DNA from: Ichthyophis bannanicus
Taxonomy: Eukaryota; Chordata; Amphibia; Gymnophiona; Ichthyophiidae
Length of the DNA stretch: 64,000 bases
NCBI GenBank assembly: GCA_033557465.1
Contig: CM066044.1
Span: 198,020,184-198,084,183, forward strand
Direction of reading: 5' to 3'
Below the pieces are notes generated by a model. That model was not told where the DNA came from. It searched no databases and saw only the letters and a program-made list of their open reading frames with translations. Below are positions 31,237 to 42,698 of this stretch, piece by piece. A program made the translations under genes and the position numbers. The first letter of the stretch is position 1; the number at the start of each line of letters is the position of its first letter.

Positions 31237-32040
31237 TGTGCCTTGTGGAACGCACACTCTGTCTCTAATAAACTTGCCTTTACTCATGATCTCTTTATCT
31301 CTAATGCTCTACATCTTCTTGCTCTAACTGAGACCTGGCTCCTCCCAGATGATACCGCATCTACTGCTGCCCTCTGCCATGGGGGCTTATCAGTTCTCCC
31401 ACACACCTCGTCCCACTGGCCGTGGTGGTGGTGTTGGGTTTCTACTTTTTCCTTCTTGCCAATTCCGACCCCTCCTGCTGCCTCAGTCTCACTCTTTTCT
31501 CTCTTTTGAAGTCCATGCCAACCACTTCTTCACTCCACTTCCTCTCTGGGTAGCTGTTATTTATCGACCTCCTGACAAGTCTGCTTCTACCTTTCTCACT
31601 GACTTTGACTCGTGGCTTTCCTTCTTTCTGGACTCCTCTTCCCCAACTCTTATTCTTGGGGATTTCATGTCGATAACCCCTCTGATCCTCATGCTTTAAA
31701 GCTCCTCTCCCTTACCTCCTCGTTTGACCTCCAACTTTTTTCCACTGCCCCCACTCACCAGCATGGCCACTGCCTTGACCTGATATTTTTCTCTAGTTGC
31801 TTACCCTCGAACTTCTGTAACTCAGTTCTTCCCTTATCTGACCATCACCTTTTAAGCTTTAATCTTCATCACCCCTTGCCTCAGCCTCGTCCTGTCTCCT
31901 CCAACCTATTTAGAAACCTTCATGCTATTGATCTCTTGGCTCTCTCTTCCACCATTTCTTCACCTCTTTCCTCCACTTTGTCATCTAAGTCCGTTGACAA
32001 GGCAGTAACTACTTTAACCTACTCCTTGCTGGTCTCCCTT
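31237..32040 (+). pseudogene. LINE AP endonuclease domain
   Basis: WNAHSVSNKLAFTHDLF, LLALTETWL, then after shifts RPTGRGGGVGFLL, VAVIYRPPDKS, LILGDF, HVDNPSDPHALKLLSLTSSF, HGHCLDLIFF and LPLSDHHLLSF. These are the ordered motifs of the endonuclease (N, E in TETW, GDFN-like, SDH). Spread over three frames; shifts near 31440 and 31680. No RT motif follows. Confidence 0.78.
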
Positions 32041-32456
32041 TGAATCATCTCTTTCCCCTTCAATCTGTTCAACACTCTGCTGCGCGGCTAATCTTCCACC
32101 AGCCTCATCATACCCATGTTACTCCTCTTCTCAAATCACTTCATTGGCTCCCTATCTGTTTCCGCATCCAATTCAAACTTCTCCTGCTGACCTATAAATG
32201 CATTCACTCTGCGGCTCCTCAGTATCTTTCATCTCTTATCTCTCCTTACAACCCCCCTCGGGAACTCCGCTCTTCTAGCAAACTGCTTCTATCTATGCCC
32301 TTCTCTTCTACTGGTAACTCCAGACTTTGCTCCTTTCACCTTGCTGCACCTTACGCCTGGAACAAACTACCTCAATCTGTATGCCAGGCACCTTCTCTAA
32401 CCCTCTTCAAATCCAGGTTGAAAGCTCACCTCTTCGCTGCTACCTTTGGATCTTGA
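32040..32456 (+). pseudogene. LINE ORF2 C-terminal domain
   Basis: LQSVQHSAARLIF, HVTPLLKSLHWLPICFRIQFK, LLTYKCIHSAAPQYLSSLI, PRELRSSSKLL, AAPYAWNKLPQSV and FKSRLKAHLF form the conserved block found after RT in L2/Rex-type LINEs. 138 open codons, intact in itself, but fused to the endonuclease end without an RT. Confidence 0.78.
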
Positions 32457-32630
32457 CTCACCTGATCTCCTTTTTGTTTCCCTTGTTTTACCCCTGCTTA
32501 CATCTTCTGTGTTTTGTCTTAACTAGATTGTAAGCTCTGATGGGCAGGGATTGTCTCTTATATGTCTGTGCAGCACTGTGTATGACTGATAGCGCTATAC
32601 AAATGCTCAGTAGTAATAGTAGTAGTAGCA

Positions 32631-32890
32631 GCCCATGCGGGAACGCTCCCCAGCATCCAATAGGAAAGCCTTTGGAAGCACTCCACTGCACATCTGCCTT
32701 CCCAACTCCTCTCCTCAGTTGAGGTTGTAGCTGAGAGACAGAGGAAAAAATGAAACCTATCTTACAACTCCTAGGGGAGGAAGGTGGATTGTGAAGATGG
32801 ATTCCTGCTGTTCCCAGAGATCACCTGTTACAGGTGAATAACTACGCTATCTCCAGGAACCAGCAGGAATGCAGTCTTCATATATGGGAC
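32631..32890. repeat. Element D left terminal repeat, hairpin arm and internal complementary region
   Basis: CATGCGGGAACGCTCCCCAG is the resumed terminal repeat. GTGAAGATGGATTCCTGCTG to AATAACTACG (ending 32846) pairs with the arm at 28964-29019, with several mismatches. CTATCTCCAGGAACCAGC follows as the internal complementary region. Confidence 0.75.
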
Positions 32891-33026
32891 TCACTAGCTC
32901 CCAGGTACTAGAGTGTCATGGGGGGGAAGGGAGGGAAGCAGTGTGATCCCTGAGGCTAAGACTAGAGCTGAAGAGCATGGAAACGATGTGGTCCATTGGG
33001 CTCAATTTCAATAGGCTACATCACCC

Positions 33027-34000
33027 CTAATGAGAGTCTGGTTTCTTAAGTCCAGGACGGAGGGTAGGAGTTGAGTCTACATCCCAAAGAGGTGCTGGAG
33101 TACAATCTGGCCAAAGACAGGGTCCCAATGGGAGTCCCTGTCTAGACAATAGTGGGCAAAAGTATAAATAGAGGACCAGGTAGCTGCCTGACAAATCAAT
33201 GGATACTGAGAGGAGATTAGCTATGGAGGTTGTCATAGCCCATACATTATGAAAAGCGACATGACACTCCAAAGAAAGTCCTGCCTGTTCATAGGTAAGA
33301 GAAATGAAGTCTGCTCTCCATCTGGATAGAGTTTGTTTTGTCACTGGTAGGCCGAGGTGACAGGGATCAAATAATTATGAGGATTTTCTATGATCCTTAG
33401 TCCTATCCAAGTAATAAGCCAGCACTCACTTGCAGTCTAAGGTGTGTAGAGCTGCTTCAGTCCGCGACGCATGCGGTCTTGTAGAAAATGGGTAGGATGA
33501 CAAACTGATTTAGGTGAAAGGAGGAAACCACCTTCGGAAGGAAGTGTGGATGTGTGCGGAGGACCACCTTGTCAGAGTGGAACTAGATATAGTATTGAGA
33601 CCTGCCCAGGACAAGTGGAGGAGATACTGTAGAAGGGATTCCATTGGGCAAGCAAAGGGATTAATGTCCTTTGGGGAACACCAGAGGGCAAACCTTTGCC
33701 ATTTGAAGGCTTAAGAGGGTCTGGTGGACTGTGTGCAAGATGCAAGATGTCTTTGACCTCCTAAGGAAGGTCTAGATCAGCGAGTATGATCCCTTCAGCA
33801 GCCATGTCTTGAGGCAAAGGGCTCAAAGATTGGGATGAAGAAGCAGTCCCTTGTTCTGGGAGAGGATTTCGGTTGTGCACCAGAGTCCAAGCGGTTCAGT
33901 CTGCGCTAGGCGAAGTAGCAGAGGAAACCACAGTGACAGGCCAGAAAGGGGCTATAAGAATCATGGAACCCTTGTCGGCCTGTAGCTTGAAGAATGTTTT
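33027..34000 (-). pseudogene. Element D tyrosine recombinase, decayed
   Basis: TKQTLSRWRADFISLTYEQ, HVAFHNVWAMTTSIANLLS (HxxR motif changed to HNVW, so the second Arg is lost), then broken sequence. Upstream parts (33345-34000) align at DNA level with A and C recombinase but are in several frames. Confidence 0.7.
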
Positions 34001-34135
34001 GGGTATCAAAAGGATGGGAGGGAATACATGGAGCAGTTCCTGTCCCTAATGGAGAAGAAAGGCATCCGAAGTCTGTCGGTGCAGAGAGGGGCAACTGGAG
34101 CAGAAGCTGAGTGTTCTGTGGAGTGGCAAAAAGAT

Positions 34136-35650
34136 CTATGCACAGGATTCCCCATGTTTGAAAGATCCAAGCAGCTGCCTCACGACATAGCGTCCACTCA
34201 TGTAGATGAAGGACTCAGCTAAGTTTGTCCGCGAGTACATTGAGTTCGCCCTGGAGGTACACCACCCTGAAGTGGATACTGTGGGAGATATTAAAAAACA
34301 CAGGTGAAGCGCTTCCTTGGGGAGGGGAGGGGAGGGGATAGGACCCCCCCCCCCCTGTTTGTTCAAACAGAACATGGCGACTTAGTTGTCTGTTCTGACT
34401 AAGACCTGTTGCCCCGACAGTTGGGGTTGAAAAACCCAAAAGGCATTGGTTAGTGCCCACAGTTCTAGGAGGTGATCTGCAGAGCAGAATCCTGCTGTGT
34501 CCACAGACCCTGTGTGGTTAGGTCATTCTGATGTGCTCCCAACCCAGTTTGGAGGCATCTGACATCAGGGTGCACTGAGATGGAAGCATCTGAAAAGGTG
34601 ACCTGCCAAGAAGGTTTTGTGGAGAACACCACCTCTGAAGGGACTGGGTCAATTGAGGGGTGATGTGGATCTTGTCTCTGAGATGCCCCTTTGCTTGCAT
34701 CCATTGAGAGGACAGAGTCCATTGGTCTTGACGCATATGTAGTCGAGCATAGGGAATGACATGACCATGGAGGCCATGTGTCCCAACAGAGCATTTCTAG
34801 AGCCGTTACCAGGCTTTGCTGCTGCATTTGTCTCACCAACTCAAAGAGGTGTTCATAGTGATCCTGAGGAAGAAAAGCTCAGACCTATGGAGAATCTAAG
34901 AATGCTCCGATGAACTCCAGCCCTTGAGTTGGAGCGAGGTGAGACTTTGGGAAGTTTAGGACGAATTACAGATGTTGAAGCATGGTGATTGTGCGATGAA
35001 GGGACAGTCTTACCTCCTGAGGGGAGCCTCCCATGATTAGCAAGTCTCTAAGTAAGGGAAGACGAAAACCCCCAAAGTACGGAGATAAACTGCAATTTCT
35101 GCCATGCATTTTGTGAATACTCTGGGTGCAAGAGGCTAAGCCAAAGGGCAGCACCTGGTACTGGTAATGGTTCTCTTGGGAACATGAAGCGCAGATACTG
35201 TCTGTACTGAAGATGGATCAGTACATGTGTGTAGGCCTCCTTGAGGTCTGGAGAACATAGCCAATGGTGTCTCTGGAGATATGGCAGAAGAATTCCAAGA
35301 GAAATCATCTTGAATTTTCTTGGACTAGGAACTTGTTAAGGTTTCTGACATCCAAGATGGGCCTGAATCCTCCTGTTTTCTTTGGAATGAGAAAATATGG
35401 AGAGTAGAAGCCATACCTTCTTGATGGGGAAGAACTCTCTCTATGGCACCCTGGGACAATAGGGTGGTCATCCCTTCTCTTAAGAGTGCTTTAAAGGGGA
35501 TGGGTGGGATATTCCCCTGTGAAGCTGGTGGGGGGTAAGGTTTTGAAATGAAGCAGATACCCCCTTTGGATGATGTTAAGAATCCACTGTTCTGATGTTA
35601 TGAGGTGCCACCTGTGGGCATAGTGACAGAGTTTGCCAGTTACGTGGAGG
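34136..35650 (-). pseudogene. Element D reverse transcriptase/RNase H, decayed
   Basis: RT fragments: MISLGILLPYLQRHHWLCS, DLKEAYTHVLIHLQYRQYL and LPFGLASCTQSIHKMHG. The YLDD region is lost to shifts. RNase H relics: MFCLNKQGG with a C-tract at 34347-34356, TDNQ-like region, and NVLADKLS. Many indels. Confidence 0.72.
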
Positions 35651-35697
35651 GGTTGGGGATCCCCCAGAGGTAGACTGGCAATGCTCTCTAGAAGGAG

Positions 35698-36783
35698 TTA
35701 AAAACTAGGCGCAGGCTGTGCCTCAGCTGGTGTATCAGGCTTAGGAACCTTGGGCTTTTTGGGTTGGCGAAGGTCCTGCTGCTGCTGAGGCTGGTAAGCA
35801 GTTGTAGGTGGATAGGAAGAACATCTCTTCTTCTTAGCATAGAAAGATTTCTTTGACAGGCCTTTCTTTTTAGAGAGGTCCACAGTTTTCCTTGAAAGGC
35901 ATTTAAGGGCAAGATCATCTGTTTCAATCTCACCCGCTTTTTCTCGCCAACCCTTTCCAAAAAGGTTATCTCCCATACATGGGATATTAGCCAACTTATC
36001 CTGGACCCACTTTGAGATCTGATGCCTGTAACCAGGCTATCCTACAAGCTCCTATGCAGATTGCTAAAATTCTGCTGGTTGACTCGAAAGCATCAAAAGA
36101 TGTCCTGGTGAGAAATTTGGAGGTATTTTGACCCTGTTAAAAGAGTGCTTGAAATGCACTCTACTTATCCTCAGGAAGCATGGAGGCAAATGTCTCTAGG
36201 TCCCTGGTGACATCTTTGAGGAACATGCCCATGTATAGCACGTAGGAAGTAATTCTAGAGGTACACATGGATGCCTAAAAACATCGACGCCCAAAGACCT
36301 TGAGTGTCCTCAATTCTCTGCGCGGAGGCAAGGGTGAGTGATTCTGCAAACTCTTTATTAGCGCATTGCCAATTCCACCACCATTGAGTGGCGTATGAGT
36401 TGGGGCTTCTGGAAGCCTCGGCACTCTGGTACTCGATACATGGTATCGAGTCATTTGCTGATGGGCAGAACTGTGAGAGGAGCCTCCCACATGCAGATCA
36501 TGAGATCTTGTAAGATTTGATGCACTGATAAAGTAGCAGCTTCTTTGGGTGTGGAAAGGTATTGGAGTATCTCCAATTCCTCTGCTCTCAGTTCCTTCTC
36601 CGGGACAATTGTGATGTCTAGTGCCACTGCCATGTCCCAGATGACATCTTGGAAAGACGTGTCTTCTGGAGGAGACCTGTACCATTCTTGAAGAGGGGAC
36701 GGGTCTGAAGAAATGTCTGGAAGTTCATGGGAATTGAGAGAGCCATCGTCAGAATTGGAAGAAGTGGAATCGGATTCTGACAA
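35698..36783 (-). pseudogene. Element D gag, N-terminus missing
   Basis: Starts in mid-gene (MSESDSTSSNSDDGS), then SPPEDTSFQDVIWDMAVAL, EELEILQYLSTPKEAATL; after a shift RVPRLPEAPTHTPLNGGG and SLQNHSPLPP; then MANIPCMGDNLFGKGW and a Lys-rich tail ending APSF. The stop here is TAA in TTT-TAA-C. The zinc module is gone through the 5' deletion. Confidence 0.72.
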
Positions 36784-36918
36784 GAAATCAAAGTATTGAC
36801 CATCTTTTGGTTGACCTCAATACCGATGTCACCCACATGTAAAGACTGCATTCTTGCTTGTTCCTGGAGATACATTCATTAAGTGCAAAACCCTAATGCA
36901 CTTTAGTAAAAGGGCCCC

Positions 36919-37509
36919 AAAGTTAGTCACCAATATTTAACTTTAATAAAATAAAATGGCATCACCTATAACTTGTCTGTTGACTACTATGGCTAACTGT
37001 CTAAATGCACTAACACTGCAACCAGTTTTTCAAGTGAAAGACTACATAGTAATTTGTTTCTCTGGTTTCAAAAACTAAAGCAAAAAGTCTTGAATTCATT
37101 TTGGTAAATAATATCTTGTAGAGACTGAAGATGCTATTGGGTCAATAGTCAAAGCCAGTGGTGATCGCGTTTTTTTTTTTTAAACACCAGCTGCAGTCCC
37201 AGGGTCACCTAGATTTACACATGTGTTTATGTGCAGAGCACATGGTATTTTAGTGGTTTCCTTGTATAAATAGCCCCTTACACATGCGATATAGTCTGCC
37301 ATTCTGTAAGTATGCAAGTCAGACCAATGATTTGTACTTTCACTGTGGGCATGTACAGGGACAGAGTTTCAGCGCAACATGGACGGAGCACATATTTATA
37401 AAATACTATAACTTACATGTATTCTTGAAAAATCTAGGCATGAGCATTTTCAGCTCCCATAGGGAAGGTGCAACATTCCAATTCGAGACTGAAATTTTTT
37501 CTTTAACTA
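36919..37509. other. No gene recognised
   Basis: Short unique sequence between the MITE end and the RTE LINE, with a T-run near 37170-37180. Nothing coding is supported. Confidence 0.5.
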
Positions 37510-38355
37510 TGAAGACAACAGAGGTGTGAAGATTGGTGGAAGACTCATCAACAGCCTTCATTATGCTGATGATACCACATTACCGGCTGAAAGTGAAGAT
37601 GTTCTGAAACATTTGCTTCTCAAGGAATGACCAAGGATCATAGTCTTAAAATGGGCCTGCACCTTAATCTAAAGAAGAAAAAGATCATGACAACTGGCAA
37701 AATCATTAAGTTCATTGTTGAAGGAGAAGAAACTGAAATTGTGGACAACTTTAACCTATTTGGATCAACTATCAATAAAGAAGCAACAAGCAGTCAAGAA
37801 ATCAGACGACACATTGCTCTTGGCAGAATAGCTATGAAAAACCTAGAGAAGATTCTCAAAAGCAGAAATGTCTCTCTCCATACAAAGATTCGACTCGTTC
37901 AAGCCATGGTATTTTCATTATCATCATATGGATGCGAAAGTTGGACAGTGAAAAAGATAGACAGAAATAAAATTGATGCTTTTGAATTATGGTGTTGGCA
38001 GCGAATATTGCGTATACCATGGACTGCCTGAAGAACAAACAAGTCAATACCAGAGGAGATCAAACCTAAGCTTTCTTTAGAAGCTCAGATGACAAGACTT
38101 CGACTTTCATACTTTGGACATATCATGCAAAGAGAGAGATCATTAGAGAAAGACATCATGCTTGGCAAGATAGAAGGTCAACGCAAAAGAGGAAGGCCAG
38201 CAATGAGATGGATCGATACAATAACAGTAGCTACGGGTGCCAGTCTGTCAACAATGAGCCACCTGACTGAAGACCGAACACAATTTAGGACAACTATCCA
38301 GAGGGTCGCCATGAGTCGACACCGACTCGATAGCACTTAACAACAACAAGGAAGG
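37510..38355 (+). pseudogene. RTE-BovB LINE, 3' part
   Basis: 5'-truncated copy. RT end: GGRLINSLHYADDTTLPAES (catalytic ADD), then LKMGLHLNLKKKKIM, LFGSTINKEATSSQEIRRHIALGR, AMVFSLSSYGCESWTVKK, then after a stop at about 38030 LSYFGHIMQRERSLEKDIML and GQRKRGRPAMRW. The 3' end ATGAGTCGACACCGACTCG with an AAC-type tail at 38338-38350 is typical of BovB. One frameshift lies near 37625. RTE-BovB is known for horizontal transfer between vertebrates; nothing here proves that for this copy. Confidence 0.85.
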
Positions 38356-38655
38356 CGTAAGAGCTCACATCTAGTTTACTGTACATTTTTACCATTTATA
38401 CCCCTATTTTTTTTTTTAAGTACACGTGTGTTTTACTTATAAAATAGGCTTGAAATATGAGCATGAAAATGCACAGAAATCTAGATGCTCCATATATAAT
38501 TGTCTTCCCCGTGGTGATATTCAACTGCTATACATGTGAAGGCAAATTTTAGAAAGGCCATTTAGGTGCCATCTAGGACATCCAAGTCAACATCCAAAAT
38601 TCCATGGGAGAGGCAGCAGAGAAGACTGATATGTGTAAAAACATCTAAAATTAAT

Positions 38656-39258
38656 CTAGAAACAACTACAACAGTCCACTTTTACCTTTAGAGATCCTCT
38701 GTGTTGGTCCCATGCTCTTTTGAATTCAGTTACTGTCCTCATCTCTACCACCTCCACTGGGAGACTATTCCATGGATCCACTACTCTTTCCATAAAGAAA
38801 TATTTCCGCATATCACTCCTGAATCTATCTCCCTTCACCCTCATCCCATGTCCCCTCGTAGCAGAACTTGCTTTCAATTGAAAGAGGCTCTCTCCCTGAA
38901 CATTTATGCCACGGAGGTATTTAAACATCTCAATCATATCACCTCTATCCCGCCTTTCCTCTAAGGTGTACATATTAAGATCCTTAAGTCTGTCCTCATA
39001 TGCTTTATAATGAAGCCCACTAATCATTTTAGTAGCCACCCTCTGCACCGACTCCATCCTGTTCACATCCTTTTGAAGGTGCGGTCTCCAGAATTGCACA
39101 CTATACTCCAAAAGAGGTCGCACCAAAGATTTATACAGAGGCATTATCACCTCCTTTTTTCTGCTAGCCATTCCTCTCCATATGCACCCAAGCATCCTTC
39201 TAGCTTTTGCCGTCGCCTTTTCTACCTCTACCTTCACCCTAAAAGATAAACGCCTCAA
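38656..39258 (-). pseudogene. CR1-group LINE ORF2, C-terminal part
   Basis: 200 open codons: KARRMLGCIWRGMASRKKE, LVRPLLEYSVQFWRPHLQKD, LEERRDRGDMIEMFKYLRG, ASSATRGHGMRVKGD and NSLPVEVVEMRTV. It is the intact-frame relative of 27127-27640 and provides the uninterrupted sequence at the point where element C inserted. The 3' end reads into a short AAAGGTAAAAGTGG tail. Confidence 0.87.
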
Positions 39259-39452
39259 TAAGAAGGAAATGGGAAAGGCAAGAATAAAGCCCCATAGACA
39301 TGCAGGTACACATGTGAAATATGGACATTAATGGTTCTGGTAACATACATGTATCTGCACCGGTATTTCCGAATACACAAGTGTATATGTTGCCACATAC
39401 ATCTCTCAGCATGACATTTTGCAAATGAAGATGTGCAGCATCATGGCAATAT

Positions 39453-39690
39453 GTCCCACTAGAGGACAGCAACCTTGGGCCGGAAGGACTGGGGTTTCTA
39501 AGTCCCACAGGTGCTCCTTGTGGTCTTGGGCAAGCCACTTAACCCTCCATAGCCCATGTTCCCTGTAAAATAGTTATCTCCAAGTTATAATGCCCTGTTC
39601 AATGTAATTTCAGTTTGTTCAATGTAAACCGCACTGATGCAGAATAGAGCGGTATATAAGAGAATGTAAATAAATAAAAAATAAATAAAT
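39453..39690 (+). mobile_element. SINE, 5'-truncated copy
   Basis: Same body as the minus copy at 39824-40102 (CACTAGAGGACAGCAACCTT, AGCCACTTAACCCTCCATAG, ATGTAAACCGC) but without the tRNA-like head. It ends in an A/T-rich AAATAAATAAAAAATAAATA tail. Confidence 0.72.
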
Positions 39691-39823
39691 ATGCAGAGAG
39701 GCCCTGATTTTCACCAGCTTTCCTTCTTTGATGGGGAGGAAAATATCATAGCAATAAGAGGGAATACCCGTCATCACTAAAACTGAAAGTTGGCCGAAAC
39801 GAGCACTTTTCAAAATCCTATTT

Positions 39824-40102
39824 ATTTTACTTATTTAACATTTCTTATATCCCACCTTTCATGATATCAAGGCGGTTTACATTGAACAAACTGAAATTAC
39901 ATTGAACAGGGCATTATAACTTGGAGATAACTATTTTACAGGGAACATGGGCTATGGAGGGTTAAGTGGCTTGCCCTAGACCACAAGGAGCACCTGTGGG
40001 ACTAGAAACCCCAGTCCTTCCGGTCCAAGGTTGCTGTCCTCTAGTGGGATTTGAACCCCTGACCCTCCGGCCTGAAATACCTTGCCCCAACCACTAGGTC
40101 AC
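39824..40102 (-). mobile_element. tRNA-headed SINE, complete
   Basis: On the minus strand it starts GTGACCTAGTGGTTGGGG, which contains a box-A-like TGACCTAGTGG, followed by a box-B-like GGTTCAAATCC, the two internal Pol III promoter elements. A body of about 200 bases follows, with a tail AACCGCCTTGATATCATG. Flanked by TCCTATT (39817-39823 and 40103-40109). It is a retroposon, not a tRNA gene. Confidence 0.78.
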
Positions 40103-40329
40103 TCCTATTCATGTCAAGAAGCATGTCTAGACATGAATGTGTCCACCAGCAGGTTTCCATGTGTGGCCCCATTCTGAAATCCATTACGAACACTCTAGGT
40201 ACACCTCCGCTATCTCCTGTACAGCATGGATATGATTGCAATGGGCACATTTAAATTAGAATCTTTTAAAAATGGCTCTTGGATCATGTATGTGGTCTGC
40301 ACATCTGCCTTTTTTTTTTTTTTTTTTTA

Positions 40330-40428
40330 AAGTGCTGTCAAGTCAATGCTAACTCCTTGCAACCCAGCAGTCCCTGGGTTTTCTTGGCAAGGTATGACAG
40401 GAAGTAGATTGCCAGGTCTTTTCTTCCA
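40330..40428. repeat. Short SINE/LINE-tail-like fragment
   Basis: Preceded by about 20 T; reads GTGCTGTCAAGTCAATGC, CCCTGGGTTTTCTTGGCAAG. This resembles a dispersed vertebrate repeat of the 'gtcaagtc...ttcttggcaagg' type. Family not assigned. Confidence 0.4.
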
Positions 40429-40850
40429 AGGACTCTGGAGGTAGGAAAGAACAGTCCCAAGAGAAATCATCTTGAACTTTTCACGGACTAGAAACTTGAG
40501 GTTTCTGAGGTCCAGAAGAGGCCCGTGTCCTCTGGTCTTCTTTGGAATGAGAAAGTATGGAGAGTAGAAATCCCTTCTCTGCTGGGATGTTGGAACATTC
40601 TCTGTGGTACCCTGAGATAGAAGAGAAGACACCTCTTCCTCTAGGAGAGCAGTGAGGGAGGGTTGCATTTGAAATTCCCCCATGAAAGTGGAGGGGACAG
40701 AGTTTGCAGATGAAGTTCGTACCTCTCCTGGACTATGGTTAGTGTCCACTGCTCTGGGGTGATGAAGTACCATCTGTGGGCGTAGTGGCAGAGCCTACCT
40801 GCTGTATGGAGGGGGTGAGGGTCTTCCAGAAGCAGGATGGCAATGTTCTC
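40429..40850 (-). pseudogene. Element E reverse transcriptase, N-terminal fragment
   Basis: LLSQGTTENVPTSQQRRDFY, SPYFLIPKKTRGHGPLLDLR and KFKMISLGTVLSYLQS, then truncation before the YLDD motif. The bases between the gag stop and this frame include a poly-T tract (40855-40874 on the plus strand as A), a slippage expansion absent from D. Confidence 0.78.
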
Positions 40851-40877
40851 TAGAAAAAAGAAAAAAAAAAAAAAGAG

Positions 40878-42698
40878 TCAAAAACCAGGCGCAGACTGGC
40901 TGCGGAGTTCATTGAGGTTTAGCCACCTATGACTTCTTTTGCTGCTTAGGAGGCTGTTGCCTCTTCTGCAGGGTTTGACCCTGGTACTGAGAAGCAGGAG
41001 GATAAGAAGAGTAGAATCTCTTATTCTTATTGTAGAAAGACTTCTTTACAGCTGCCTTTTTTAAAGCAGCGTCAGCTGTTCTAGACAGTCTTTTTAGAGT
41101 AGTGTTTTCCGACTCTGAGAGGCATTATCTTGCCAGTCTTTCCCAAAGAGGTTTCACCTGTGCAAGGGATGTTGCCCAGCTTATCTTGAACCCACTATTC
41201 AAGATCTGAGGCTTGAAGCCATGCAATTCTGTGGGCACCAATGCATATTGCTGAGGCCCTGCTTGTGCATTCAAAAGCAATGAAAGTGGCCCTATTGGCA
41301 AACTTCTATACATTCTGGCTAAGCTTGACTAGAGTGACAGTTTGCCCTCTTGTCATCTGGGAGGAGAGAAGCAAAAGCCTCAAGATCCCTGGACAACTCT
41401 TTGAGGAACATCCCCATGTAGAGGATATAGGAGTTGATTCTAACAGAGAGCATGGATGTCTGGAAGAATCGACGCCCAAAGGCATCGAGGGTTCTCGATT
41501 CTCTACCTGAAGAGTTAGAGGAGTGGGTCTTCAAGCTTTTGATTCAGTGCATCACTGATTCAATCACCATGGAATAGTGAGAGAGCTGCAGTTTTTGGAA
41601 GCTAGGACACTCCGGTACCTGATACATAGTACTGAGTCATCAACTGTGAGGTAGAGTCTCCCATATACAGAGAATAAGATTATGAAGGATGCAGTGCACC
41701 AACAGAGTGGCTGCCTCTTTGGGTGCTGTTGGGTATTGGAGGATCTCTAATTCTTCTGCTCTTGGCTCCTTCTCCAATGTTACCGTGATGGACAGATCAT
41801 TGGCTAGGTCTCGAATGAATTCCTGGAAGAACATGTCTTCCAGAGGCGGCATGTATCACTGATGTGGTGGGAAGGTTCTGAAGAAGGTCCTGAGGGCCCA
41901 GAAATCGAGTGACTCCAGCATCCAAAGCACTGGAACGTGAGTCGGAGGACTTGAAGTATCAACAAGTATGGTGTTTGCCCGAAGCGAGATGTCTGTACCG
42001 ATGCTACGAGGTACCGGTCTCGGTGAGCCGTTTGGGTTGGGTACCGACATCAGTGATAGTTTTAAGGGAGGGCATGGATAGCAGCAATGTTGATGCCATT
42101 TGCATTGGCCCTGATGTCAACATCGGTACCGGTATCATGGGGCAGTGCCTGGAGCCAAGAGCTTTATAGGAACTGAGACTGCCAGGAGAACTGCCAAGCT
42201 CCGCTCGATTGCCAGTATGTGCTGGTTTATCGAGGTTGCCGATGCTTTGGTTATCTGTTGCGGGTACTTGTGCTACTGTCCCAGAGCATGGTACCAGTAC
42301 CTCTCCGGAGGCCGAGGCCTTGGGAGCATCCTGGAGCCTTATGAGGCTTTGGAGGCAGGGCTTCCCACCAGGGCTGTTTGGCAGGCCGATTCACCTCTGA
42401 TGCAACAGCCAAGGGATCTCAATGCTTTCAGCGAGATCTACCCCTGGAGGTTTTGTCCATTTTCGATGCAGACTTGTGCTTAGACTGAGGATACCTGTGA
42501 TCCATGAGAGGAGGATGAGGCCCTCAATGAAGTGGACGCCAACGACATTGCATCAGAGTAGGCCTCTCCATGTCATTTTCTGACAGAGGGGACAATCTTT
42601 TGGCTGACATTTTAAGCACCAGTCATGTGTGACAATTGCTGAGATGGTGCTGGCACACTTAGAATATTTTTTTAAATCACTAGCTGGTTTCTCCATGC
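40878..42698 (-). pseudogene. Element E gag, decayed
   Basis: Zinc module damaged: start MEKPASDLKKYSKC (first Cys now Tyr), WCLKC kept. Then DNA-level matches across 42500-41860, MPPLEDMFFQEFIRDLANDL, EELEILQYPTAPKEAATL, GRESRTLDAFGRRFFQTS, and a tail ending with TTT-TGA-C at about 40878-40883. Multiple shifts and stops. Confidence 0.75.

Larger units (their letters stand above)
29041..32630 (+). mobile_element. L2/CR1-like LINE lacking its RT core
   Basis: Structured as a GC-rich leader (29041-29600), tandem repeats, a pyrimidine-rich stretch, endonuclease domain, LINE C-terminal domain, and a 3' end with GTAAGCTCTGATGGGCAGGG, TAGCGCTATACAAATGC and a (TAG)n tail at 32608-32628. The RT catalytic region is absent: the endonuclease part joins almost directly to the C-terminal domain at about 32040. 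It holds a nested L1 insertion (29806-30660). Boundaries are approximate, and I found no convincing target duplication. Confidence 0.75.
28964..36871 (-). mobile_element. DIRS element D with a LINE inside its left end
   Basis: Left end CTTAGTTACTCACCTG (28964), right end CTTGTTCCTGGAGATA (36871). A LINE occupies about 29041-32630 inside the left terminal repeat: GTCGGTGCC before and CAGCCCATGCGGGAACG after belong to the repeat. The right end keeps only about 55 bases of repeat before gag sequence starts in mid-gene, so the zinc module and most of the 5' repeat are deleted. Coding regions are heavily decayed. Confidence 0.85.
28549..36918. mobile_element. MITE split by element D
   Basis: Left end GGGGTCTTTTTACTAAAGTG (28549) and right end CACTTTAGTAAAAGGGCCCC (to 36918) are inverted repeats. 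The left part is 28549-28963 and the right part 36872-36918, with DIRS D between. Remaining MITE length is about 460 bp. A short AAA flanks both sides, too little to assign a superfamily. Confidence 0.65.

Noticed and set aside
35697..35704. Element D as further support for a +1 gag-pol shift
   Set aside because: The stop is TAA and by my count pol is in frame 0 there; the copy is too decayed to use either way.
39824..40102. Possible tRNA gene
   Set aside because: Box A and B are present, but the sequence continues into a SINE body with a tail and target duplication, and no full cloverleaf was found.
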